The notes under the pieces were generated by a model. It worked only from the letters and a program-made list of their open reading frames with translations. It ran no database searches and was not told where the DNA came from. Of a stretch of DNA of 25,707 bases, positions 14,589 through 22,063 are shown piece by piece (position 1 is the stretch's first letter; every line of letters begins with the position of its first letter). Source of the stretch: a virus; the IMG/VR virus record IMGVR_UViG_3300020438_000243, positions 1 through 25,707 of that record, one strand, 5' to 3'. The position numbers were made by a program, and so were the translations under genes.

Positions 14589-16735
14589 TACCTGAACTTC
14601 CTACTTCCGGGGAATCCTCCAAAGGGTAATAATGCGGCAGTGTTCCGTTCGGAGTTTGGAACAGTATCTTTGCCCATAGCTTCTTGAACGTCCGCTACAA
14701 ACTGATACCGTTTTTTACAAGACATTAATAATTTACCACAAACATCCCCAGGCGTCCAAAATAAAGAATCTGAAGCAGGCCTCTCTCCACTACTTGCAGA
14801 TAAAGCTGTAGAATTTCTCCAAATAGTAGACGTTTCCACAAAATCAATAGTACCTTGATTACTGTCGCTAGTCATAGGATACAAAACATAACTATTTCTT
14901 AAAGCATCCGTAGTATTGATAGTGTACGCTCTATCTGTCCAGCCATCATAGTGATGAACTAATTGCCATACAGAACTATTTCTAGAGGGCATTGTTGTTA
15001 CAGTACCTGTTGCTCCAGTATATAGCCAAAATATCTCATCACCACTATCCGTAGTATAAAGTATATCTCCCGTGACTAGAGACATAGTATTACTCCCAGC
15101 TGCATTTAACGTGGAAGCTATTGGTATAATTGCTGCTCCTGGTCGATCAAAAGTTACTGTTGCATTATTGGCTACATATCCTGTTCCTGCTGATGTTATA
15201 CTTACACCTGTTACTGCACCGCCACTGACTGTAGCTGTTGCGACTGCTCCTGTTCCTCTTGTTCCCCCAAAAGTAACTAATGGAGGAGTGGAAGAATATC
15301 CAGCACCTCCTGCTGTTATTGAAATAGCTGTAATTTTACCAGCGTCGGCACCAGTTCCTACAGTTACTGTACCCGTAGCTCTAGAGTAAGCACTACCTGT
15401 TCTCTTTTGCCATGTAGTACCACTTAAAGTGTGTGTTATTCCAAAAAATATAATAGGTTCATCATTTATAGTGTAATAAACTTTATTGCTAGTTGTGGCT
15501 GTTTGTTCGTAACTACCATTTAATTCCCAACTACATGCACCTTTTTTTCTACGAACAACTTTTGCAAAAGGAAGAGGTCCGGGTTCTGTTCCTGAACTAG
15601 CACTTCCTCCACTAGTAGTAATTATAGGCAAAGCTTTTCCAACTGTTAATTGACTTTTTTCTACATCTGCATTCGCAGTTCCTATATTAGTTACTGTTCT
15701 AATATATTTACCATCAATTATGATTTCGTCCCCGATTGAAATCTCGTCAGTAAAGTCTGTAGTCCAATTACCAGCGCTGCCGGTTCCACGTAGTGTATTT
15801 AATGTTCCAGAAGTTACATGGACGGTGCCACTTAAAGCTGTAGTTGTAAACTCTTTTTTACCTTTATATATCCAGCTACAGTATTTACCTACTACTTCTC
15901 TTCTAGGTACTCGTAAACCTGATAAATCAAAGGGAGAAGCTAGTTCCATAGTTACCATTATATTAGTTTTGGAACTAATTCTATCAATAATAAAAACGGA
16001 CTTAGGTAGTTCAATAATATCTGTTGCAGAAGCTGCATCTGTAGCTCTTCCGGAACTAACTTTTAAATACTTTTCTAATGTTCTACGTCGTGTAACTTTT
16101 TTTCCAACTAAATTATCTAGTTTAAAATCTGGTAAGCCACTTCCTGTGGCTCCGGTAGCTTCTGCTCTTTGAGAATCAAAAGCATTTTGAAACGTAGAAC
16201 TAGTTCTAAGTAAAGATTCTACATTTGCTATAGTTAGTGTTGGCCGGCTATGTGCTCCATCATTACTAATATCTATTCCGTCTATTCCTATAGGAAATCC
16301 ATAATAAACATTTTTATTAAAAACTACTTCACCATAGGCATCAGTTCTAATATCAGTTCCAGTTACTTCCATTCCTACTTCTGGAACTGCGGGCCAACCC
16401 GTAGCTGGAGTTGTAGCCCCAGTTTTAGTATCTATTGTAACAGACTGTGAATCAACAGTTGCTCCATTTACTAGAGCATTTATTGAGGCTGCTACTCCTG
16501 TAGACTTATTAAGTCCTGTAAGAACCAAGGAAGAATCATCTGATAAAGTTTGAGGAGTATTTAATGTTATAGTATTATAATCAGCACTTACTTTTAGTAT
16601 TCTTGGAACTGTAGATACTCCTGAATGAAAATAAAGAGTTGTTGTAGGACTATACTCTAATTCAAATAAGTCAATAATAGCTTCAGAAACTTCTAAACTT
16701 TGAATATCAGTTGAAATTAAGTTATCTTGTGTCAT
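14588..16735 (-). CDS. Lambda L-like minor tail protein, expanded to 715 aa with four cysteines
   Basis: The start (SLEVSEAIIDLFELEYSP), the middle (GIDGIDISNDGAHSRPTLTI) and the end (WTPGDVCGKLLMSCKKRY, then LLPFGGFPGSRKFR) match the gpL minor tail family. Lambda gpL is 232 aa, so this version is about three times longer. Only four cysteines are present: C286, C401, C666 and C673. The C-terminal domain of lambda gpL binds an iron-sulphur cluster through four conserved Cys, so the same is likely here. Residues about 455-535 are two copies of a Gly-rich repeat (AISITAGGAGYSSTPPLVTF, then VSITSAGTGYVANNATVTF). The ATGA overlap with the M-like gene and a weak RBS suggest coupled translation. Confidence 0.9.
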   Translation of the reverse strand: MTQDNLISTDIQSLEVSEAIIDLFELEYSPTTTLYFHSGVSTVPRILKVSADYNTITLNTPQTLSDDSSLVLTGLNKSTGVAASINALVNGATVDSQSVTIDTKTGATTPATGWPAVPEVGMEVTGTDIRTDAYGEVVFNKNVYYGFPIGIDGIDISNDGAHSRPTLTIANVESLLRTSSTFQNAFDSQRAEATGATGSGLPDFKLDNLVGKKVTRRRTLEKYLKVSSGRATDAASATDIIELPKSVFIIDRISSKTNIMVTMELASPFDLSGLRVPRREVVGKYCSWIYKGKKEFTTTALSGTVHVTSGTLNTLRGTGSAGNWTTDFTDEISIGDEIIIDGKYIRTVTNIGTANADVEKSQLTVGKALPIITTSGGSASSGTEPGPLPFAKVVRRKKGACSWELNGSYEQTATTSNKVYYTINDEPIIFFGITHTLSGTTWQKRTGSAYSRATGTVTVGTGADAGKITAISITAGGAGYSSTPPLVTFGGTRGTGAVATATVSGGAVTGVSITSAGTGYVANNATVTFDRPGAAIIPIASTLNAAGSNTMSLVTGDILYTTDSGDEIFWLYTGATGTVTTMPSRNSSVWQLVHHYDGWTDRAYTINTTDALRNSYVLYPMTSDSNQGTIDFVETSTIWRNSTALSASSGERPASDSLFWTPGDVCGKLLMSCKKRYQFVADVQEAMGKDTVPNSERNTAALLPFGGFPGSRKFR

Positions 16736-17124
16736 GGTTGATAAATACGCACAAAGCTTGCCGACATTGAATAATGATCACTATTAGAATACTGAGTACT
16801 CCATTCGGAACAAACTACACGTATTGTTTTCTCTCCTGTGGTTGTTGTATTATCAGTATCAGGAATAGTAAAATTAAAACTAGTTACTCCTGCTTTATCG
16901 TCAAAAAATTTATTAAGATCATCAATAGTTGCTTTGGTTCTGTTTACAAAATTAAGTGTAAAAGTTTCGTCAATAGAATTAAGACCTGATTTAGCACGTT
17001 GTTCGTAGCCATCTCCAAATTTTGCACTCCGTACTCTTGGAGCAGAACTACGAGCTAAAGTTTTGTCAGGAATTATCGTTGCGGTAGTAATACTTGTACC
17101 TGAAATTTGAAACCCAATAGCCAT
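16732..17124 (-). CDS. Lambda M-like minor tail protein, 130 aa
   Basis: The PRVRSAKFGDGYEQRAKSGL, DETFTLNFVNRTKATID and DDLNKFFDDKAGVTSFNFTI motifs are characteristic of the phage minor tail (gpM) family. These proteins form rings at the distal tail tube above the tip. The length is close to lambda gpM. The start overlaps the tape measure stop as TAATG, with GGAG upstream, and the end overlaps the L-like gene as ATGA. Placement directly after the tape measure gene is as expected for a distal tail protein. Confidence 0.9.
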   Translation of the reverse strand: MAIGFQISGTSITTATIIPDKTLARSSAPRVRSAKFGDGYEQRAKSGLNSIDETFTLNFVNRTKATIDDLNKFFDDKAGVTSFNFTIPDTDNTTTTGEKTIRVVCSEWSTQYSNSDHYSMSASFVRIYQP

Positions 17125-20100
17125 TATGCTGCTCCATAAGGATTAAGAATACCACCAGAACGTTTCTGATATTGTAATTCTTCTTGTACTGCTTTCGCAA
17201 CTACTTTTCCTAAATCTTGTCCCATTCCTTGACCTCGTGACTCACTAGTTGCATTTCCATTATTATCAACATTTACATTGACTGTAACATTATTTGTACC
17301 GCCACCTAAGCCGGTTCCTTGTACTGGAATAGCACCTCCACTAGGTAAGGGAACAACTGCTTCATTACCATGTAAAGTAGCTTGATATCCAGAACTAGGA
17401 CCTCTCGCTACGCCTCCTACGGTATAACTTCGTCCCTTAAGTTTAGGAGTAATACCTCCATCTGCAAAACCTAAAGCTCCGAGAGCTTTTAGCATTAGAC
17501 GTTTTGCAATAATTTTTGCAAGTTCTGCTAGCATAGATTTTGCCATACTTGCGAAAGCTTCTTTAGCAGATTTTGCACCCGTAATCATATCTTCAAAAGC
17601 ACCACTCATACTGCTTTGAATAGTCTCGTATAATGCTGATGTTTCTTCTAATTGTAGATTTAAATCAAAAGTTGCGCTCGCAGCTTTTATTGCATCCTTT
17701 TTTTGTTGGTCTGTTGCATTTTCATCTAACCTACCTAAGGCTTGCTTTTGAGCTTGTTTCCTTGGGTCGAGTGATAACTCTCCTAATGCTTTTTGTGCGT
17801 CTGCTTGCTCATTTTGTAAAGCGTTAACTTGAATCTGATTATAATTTTTCAAAGCATGTACTTGATCTCGCAAAACTTGTAATTTAGCTTTTGCTGTTAC
17901 CACTCCTCGGTCGGCTGCGGCTTGTTCAGCTGCAGTTCCTATAGCATATGCTTCCCTTTGCTTTGTCTCTGCTGCAAATTGATCATTTATTGCTTGGTGT
18001 ATCTTTCCATTTGCTCCCTCTATTGATTCTATTGTTCGTTGTCTTTTTTCTAATCCTAACTGTACTTTATTTCTTCCTCCGCCACCCAGCATAGATTCCT
18101 CTCTTCTTCTTCGAGAATCTTCTAATATTTGTGCTTCCAGCATACCAGTTGTATCTTGACTAATTGCTGCTTGAGCAAGCATAAACCCAAGCTTCATTTG
18201 CTCAAGGCGTGCCTTTTCCCTAGCTAACCTAACTTCTTCTACATCTAGAGCTATTTTGTGATTTGCTAATTTAACAGCATTCTCAGCAGCAATCTTTGCT
18301 TCTTTATTTAGCTCAGTTTCATCTCTTCCATACTCTGCTCGGGCTGTAGTCTGGGCCGTGAGTGCAACTTTTAAATTTTCCTGTAGTTTTAAGGACTTAG
18401 CTTGTCTTCCTAGCTCAGCGGCTTGAAAATTTGCCATTTTTTGTTCCACCGTTATTCCAAGAGTTTTCATTTGTGCAGATTCTAATTCTAAACGGTTTCT
18501 CTTCTCCAGCATGGGTCGAATTTCTTCAGAAAGCTTATTCATAGCCTTCTGAATCCTCATAGTTCTAGCTAATTGCTTAATTGCGGCTTCTAAAGCTTTA
18601 TTATTATCTACAATTTTTTTGCCATACTCATCTACTTCAAACTTACTATTCTTTATTAATAAAGTTATTTTATTCCATTCTTCTTGTGCTTGTCTTGCTG
18701 CATCTGGATTATCAGTCGAAGTAAACGCTATAGTACCACTACTTGTATCTACAAACTGTCTATTTTGGGCAAGGAGATCTCTTTTTTGTTGATATTGACT
18801 CCTAAGTTCAGCCTTCTTATTTATTCTTGCCTGCGCAGTATTACCTTGCTCTTCTGCCATACCTTGAAGGCCTTCTGATTGTACTTTTATAGACTTAGCG
18901 CCTACCATACGTAATTGTGCAGTTGGATCAAATTGAAGCCCCTCTCCAATCAAAGCTCTAAGTTCATCATTAAATTCTTTAATACTGTCCTTAGCCTTAG
19001 CTACACCCATACCGTAAGTTTGCCATTTTTGTTGTACTTTATCTAACTCAACAGCTTGCTTTGCAGTTAAGTGCCCTTGTTCTTCAAACAGCTCTACATA
19101 AGCCTGGACTTCAGGGTTTAATTGTGCAAGATTTTTTAATACTTCTAATGTACCATCTGAAGCTTTTTGCCAATGAGGATCTTGCATAGCTTTTTTGTGA
19201 GTTTCAGCAGCCTCTAGTCCCACTTTATTTAATCTTCCTATAAGAGGAATCGTATTTACTGCATTATTAAAGGCTTGCCCCATCCATTGGGTACCTGGAA
19301 CGGGTTGATTTAGAAATGATTTAATGTCATTTAGTAATTTAGTAGATTCTTTTTGTGCAGGGGGCGGTCTTTCTTGAAGTGTTCTTAGCTCCCGAAGCTT
19401 ACCTATTATATTGGTACTTGTAAAAGCTTGCCCTATTTGTTTAACTTGCTCTCCCAGAGTTAAAAATGATTTATACTGTGCCATTTTCTTAAGCTCTTCA
19501 TTCAGTGTTTTATTAGATTTTTCAAGCTTTTCTATTCTTAGCTGTAACTTTTCCGCCTCTTCTCCAATAGGATAAAGTTTATCTAACCAACCGAGTAGTA
19601 GTTCGCCAACCATAGCTCCTAAACTTAACCACATTCCTATTGAAAATAATTTTGCTAGGTGCGTTCCTATATTACCTACAAATGAAACCATGGAGGTTCC
19701 TAAAGACATTAGTGCTAATTTTGCTTCTTGTACATAATGCTTTACATGTAAACCCAGCTTTTTCCATGAATTACCATGAGCTGCTTCATGCTTTTTCAGA
19801 AGAAGTCGTCTTTGCGCATAATTAGTTTCTAGTAGTGCTAATTGTTCTACCGTAGCTCCTTGTAGGTAACCTGTTAATACCATATTGTGCTCTTTCATTT
19901 GTGCCTTGGCATTGTCAAGAATTTTTCTAGCATTATTTTGAGCCGCTTTAGTATCAGAAGTGCCTAATAAAAATGCAGCACCGGATCCTTTTGATGCAGA
20001 TGTCGTATCTTTTCCTAATGAACCTAAAACACCTGCAGAACTTTTTCCTATAGAGGCAGAGTCCCTTCCCATTAGTTTAATTGCATCTTTTGTTTTATCT

Positions 20101-21095
20101 ATTTCACCTCTATAATCTTTTAAACCCTCTCTTTGCGCCTCTAAACTTTTATTTACTTTCTTTCCCCAGTTTTCGAAGGAAGGAATAAGGCTCTTAATAA
20201 TAGGAAGAGCCATTAAAGTTAAAGCAGCAGTCAAAGCTCTTGTGTTTCCAGCAAGAAAATCAAAAACAGGTCGCAATCCTTTCATAGCCCCAGTTTTTAT
20301 AGAGTTCATTAAATCATCAAAACTAACAAGAAATTTATTTAAAGAGGCAGCAGAAGGATCCATTATTTCATTAATAGCTCCAAATTTTTCTTCTGCTTGT
20401 GTTAAGGTTTCGATTGCTACTGCTTGGCTTTTCTGAAAAGTAGTTAAATCATCTTTTGCTAGTCCTAAAGTATCGGCATATTTTTGTGTAGCATCATCTA
20501 GTCTAAGAATAATACCTAGTTCATCTAACAATTCTGGTTCTGCTTTAGTAATACCACGAACTAAACGATTAAATGAATCTGTTAAGTCTCGTCCCAAAGC
20601 ATTTGAAACATTTTTAGCCGCCACTCCTAATCTATCTAATTGTTCGGGACTTAATCCAGCAGCTGTACCAATAGCGGCTGCTTTTGCAGCTTCTGCATAC
20701 GCTATCTGCCCTCCGGTTGCTTCTTTGATACTTGCTGTAATTGTTTTATATGCTACCCCCGATACGGCTCCTAATGCTTCTTGACCCGCTATAAGGTTAA
20801 CAACATCACTTGCGCTTTTAAGAAATTGAAATGCAGCAGATACAGCAAATACTTGAGCAGCTAACGTTGCATAAACACCAACTAAGCCTCCCACTCCTTG
20901 CTGCATTTTTGAGAAACTTTTTACACCACGGTTAGACATATCCGCAGCGCCACCCATATTTCTACGAGCATTGTTAGATTTATTGCCTAAATCATCCATG
21001 CCCTTGGCGGCTTTTTTAGATTCTACTCCTACTTTCTTTAGAGTACCATCATCATCCGCATGTACATCTATTTCAATTTTATTCTTTTTTGCCAT
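17124..21095 (-). CDS. Tape measure protein, 1323 aa (lambda H-like)
   Basis: This is a very long, Ala/Lys/Gln-rich helical protein with coiled-coil stretches (residues about 760-1130) and hydrophobic segments near 60-105, 285-310 and 458-510. The C-terminal segment at about 1150-1215 (MSGAFEDMITGAKSAKEAF ... MLKALGALGFADGGI) matches the lambda tape-measure C-terminal domain. It is followed by GNEAVVPLPSGGAIPVQG, a typical end for this family. It sets tail length and is probably ejected with DNA. By the lambda ratio (853 aa for about 135 nm) the tail would be roughly 200 nm, which is inferred. The start overlaps the chaperone fusion stop as TAATG. Confidence 0.95.
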   Translation of the reverse strand: MAKKNKIEIDVHADDDGTLKKVGVESKKAAKGMDDLGNKSNNARRNMGGAADMSNRGVKSFSKMQQGVGGLVGVYATLAAQVFAVSAAFQFLKSASDVVNLIAGQEALGAVSGVAYKTITASIKEATGGQIAYAEAAKAAAIGTAAGLSPEQLDRLGVAAKNVSNALGRDLTDSFNRLVRGITKAEPELLDELGIILRLDDATQKYADTLGLAKDDLTTFQKSQAVAIETLTQAEEKFGAINEIMDPSAASLNKFLVSFDDLMNSIKTGAMKGLRPVFDFLAGNTRALTAALTLMALPIIKSLIPSFENWGKKVNKSLEAQREGLKDYRGEIDKTKDAIKLMGRDSASIGKSSAGVLGSLGKDTTSASKGSGAAFLLGTSDTKAAQNNARKILDNAKAQMKEHNMVLTGYLQGATVEQLALLETNYAQRRLLLKKHEAAHGNSWKKLGLHVKHYVQEAKLALMSLGTSMVSFVGNIGTHLAKLFSIGMWLSLGAMVGELLLGWLDKLYPIGEEAEKLQLRIEKLEKSNKTLNEELKKMAQYKSFLTLGEQVKQIGQAFTSTNIIGKLRELRTLQERPPPAQKESTKLLNDIKSFLNQPVPGTQWMGQAFNNAVNTIPLIGRLNKVGLEAAETHKKAMQDPHWQKASDGTLEVLKNLAQLNPEVQAYVELFEEQGHLTAKQAVELDKVQQKWQTYGMGVAKAKDSIKEFNDELRALIGEGLQFDPTAQLRMVGAKSIKVQSEGLQGMAEEQGNTAQARINKKAELRSQYQQKRDLLAQNRQFVDTSSGTIAFTSTDNPDAARQAQEEWNKITLLIKNSKFEVDEYGKKIVDNNKALEAAIKQLARTMRIQKAMNKLSEEIRPMLEKRNRLELESAQMKTLGITVEQKMANFQAAELGRQAKSLKLQENLKVALTAQTTARAEYGRDETELNKEAKIAAENAVKLANHKIALDVEEVRLAREKARLEQMKLGFMLAQAAISQDTTGMLEAQILEDSRRRREESMLGGGGRNKVQLGLEKRQRTIESIEGANGKIHQAINDQFAAETKQREAYAIGTAAEQAAADRGVVTAKAKLQVLRDQVHALKNYNQIQVNALQNEQADAQKALGELSLDPRKQAQKQALGRLDENATDQQKKDAIKAASATFDLNLQLEETSALYETIQSSMSGAFEDMITGAKSAKEAFASMAKSMLAELAKIIAKRLMLKALGALGFADGGITPKLKGRSYTVGGVARGPSSGYQATLHGNEAVVPLPSGGAIPVQGTGLGGGTNNVTVNVNVDNNGNATSESRGQGMGQDLGKVVAKAVQEELQYQKRSGGILNPYGAA

Positions 21096-21948
21096 TATCC
21101 TTTAACATTATGGGTGTATGTTTGTCCACCGCCTGTTTTAGATTTGCGTTCTTCTTGTTTACGTTTTCGTTCTGCTTCATCAGCTGCATTCTTTACTACA
21201 ATTCTTTCAATTAACTTCATGAAATAAACGGTTATTTTTTTATCTTCTATTTCATGCAAGTTTAGAAAAAACTCACAAGAAGACCACTCTTTACCTAGAT
21301 AGGTTCCCGACATTCCATCAAAACTATCTTTTAATTGCCCAAATATAAAAAATGCCACTTGAACCTCCTCAGGGTAGAGGGTTTCCTGTGGCATTCTTCT
21401 GGGGTCGGGGGTTTCGCCCGTTTGTTCACATATTTTTAAATATGTTTCAAAATCAAGTTTACTTGAAGAATTTTGTGTGTCTGCAACAAGCAGCCTTTCT
21501 ATTTCAGCTACTTGTTCTTCGTAAAATTTTCAAGATCACCTACAGTTTCTGTTACCCACGTATCGAAATCATTCGCATTTTTCATGAGCATTTCTGCATT
21601 ATCTGCAGTGTAGGGCAAACAATCATCTGGGTCAAAAGCCGCAACATCCACCAAAAGAAGCTCTTCTAGGTAGGAATATTTTAGGCCGCTCCACCCTTTG
21701 ATAATGGCTTTGCAGTATTCTTCTAAGAACTTATCATCATCCAGATCTTCTTCGGGTTGGCGAGTTTTCTTGTTCCACTTTGTTCTTAAACAACGCTTTC
21801 GAAGTTTAACTAATTCTTCTCTTGCTAGATAGCAGAGACTTACAGTCATTCCTTCATACCCAGGGTAGTCAAGAGTTAAAGTTTTACTAGGAGTCATTAA
21901 ACTCGCAAGTGATACAGGGTCTTTTTTTGTACTAGTTTGATCTGGCAT
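21095..21948 (-). CDS. Tail assembly chaperone G-T-type fusion made by -1 frameshifting (284 aa)
   Basis: Translation starts at 21948 and follows the G-like frame to F142 (codon TTT 21525-21523). It slips back one base and reads TAC at 21523-21521, then continues open to the TAA at 21097-21095. The extension adds 142 aa: YEEQVAEIERLLVADTQ, then a middle with ETPDPRRMPQETLYP, then a charged end (DEAERKRKQEERKSK). The only AUG within it (21394) has no convincing RBS, so fusion is more likely than separate translation. In lambda, gpG and gpGT in fixed ratio bind the tape measure and recruit tube subunits. The tape measure gene starts at the last base of this stop. Confidence 0.9.
21485..21516 (-). 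promoter_or_regulatory. Frameshift-stimulating hairpin
   Basis: On the minus strand AACAAGTAGC (21516-21507) pairs over 10 bp with GCTGCTTGTT (21494-21485), with one G-U wobble, around a 12-nt loop. It starts 6 nt after the slippery heptamer, the usual spacing for a -1 frameshift stimulator. The zero-frame stop TAG (21510-21508) lies inside the 5' arm. Energy is not computed here. Confidence 0.8.
21508..21948 (-). CDS. Tail assembly chaperone, lambda G-like, 146 aa
   Basis: This soluble protein lies just before the tape measure gene, the usual place of the G chaperone. Its segments include LTLDYPGYEGMTVSLCYLAR, EELVKLRKRCLRTKWNK and LLLVDVAAFDPDDCLPYTA. It ends LENFTKNK at a TAG that is bypassed when the ribosome slips four codons earlier. 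The ATG at 21948 has AAGGA upstream, and the gene is the first after a promoter at 21980-22008. It binds the tape measure protein during tail assembly and is absent from the virion in lambda. The family call rests mainly on position plus the frameshift, since chaperone sequences diverge strongly. Confidence 0.88.
   Translation of the reverse strand: MPDQTSTKKDPVSLASLMTPSKTLTLDYPGYEGMTVSLCYLAREELVKLRKRCLRTKWNKKTRQPEEDLDDDKFLEEYCKAIIKGWSGLKYSYLEELLLVDVAAFDPDDCLPYTADNAEMLMKNANDFDTWVTETVGDLENFTKNK
21523..21529 (-). promoter_or_regulatory. Slippery heptamer A AAT TTT for -1 frameshifting
   Basis: In the G-like frame the codons are GAA AAT TTT ACG, so the heptamer A AAT TTT fits the X XXY YYZ rule exactly. 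It lets both tRNAs re-pair as AAA TTT. The -1 frame is then open for 142 codons to the tape measure start. Confidence 0.9.
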
Positions 21949-21979
21949 TACATGAATCCTTATTAAAATTTATAGAAAT

Positions 21980-22008
21980 AGTATAATTCAAAAGACAAGA
22001 AATGTCAA
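21980..22008 (-). promoter_or_regulatory. Sigma70-type promoter of the chaperone-tape measure-tip operon
   Basis: On the minus strand TTGACA (22008-22003) is followed after exactly 17 nt by TATACT (21985-21980). The -35 is full consensus and the -10 matches 5 of 6. The predicted start is near 21973, giving a leader of about 25 nt before the ATG at 21948. It lies directly downstream of the terminator at 22033-22055. Confidence 0.88.
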
Positions 22009-22032
22009 GAATTATTTTTGGGGGGTGAAATG

Positions 22033-22055
22033 AAAAAAGGGACCGAAGTCCCTTT
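22033..22055 (-). terminator. Rho-independent terminator with UUCG tetraloop after the major tail protein gene
   Basis: On the minus strand AAAGGGAC and GTCCCTTT form a perfect 8-bp stem closed by a TTCG loop (C-UUCG-G, unusually stable). The run TTTTTT covers 22038-22033. The stem begins 8 nt after the TAA of the major tail gene. On the plus strand there is no comparable U tract, so it acts for minus-strand transcripts. Confidence 0.93.
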
Positions 22056-22063
22056 ACAAGCAT

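Noticed and set aside
21095-21394. Separate 99-aa gene starting at ATG 21394
   Set aside because: The frame is open upstream to the slippery site and there is no convincing RBS, so it is better explained as the C-terminal part of the frameshift fusion.
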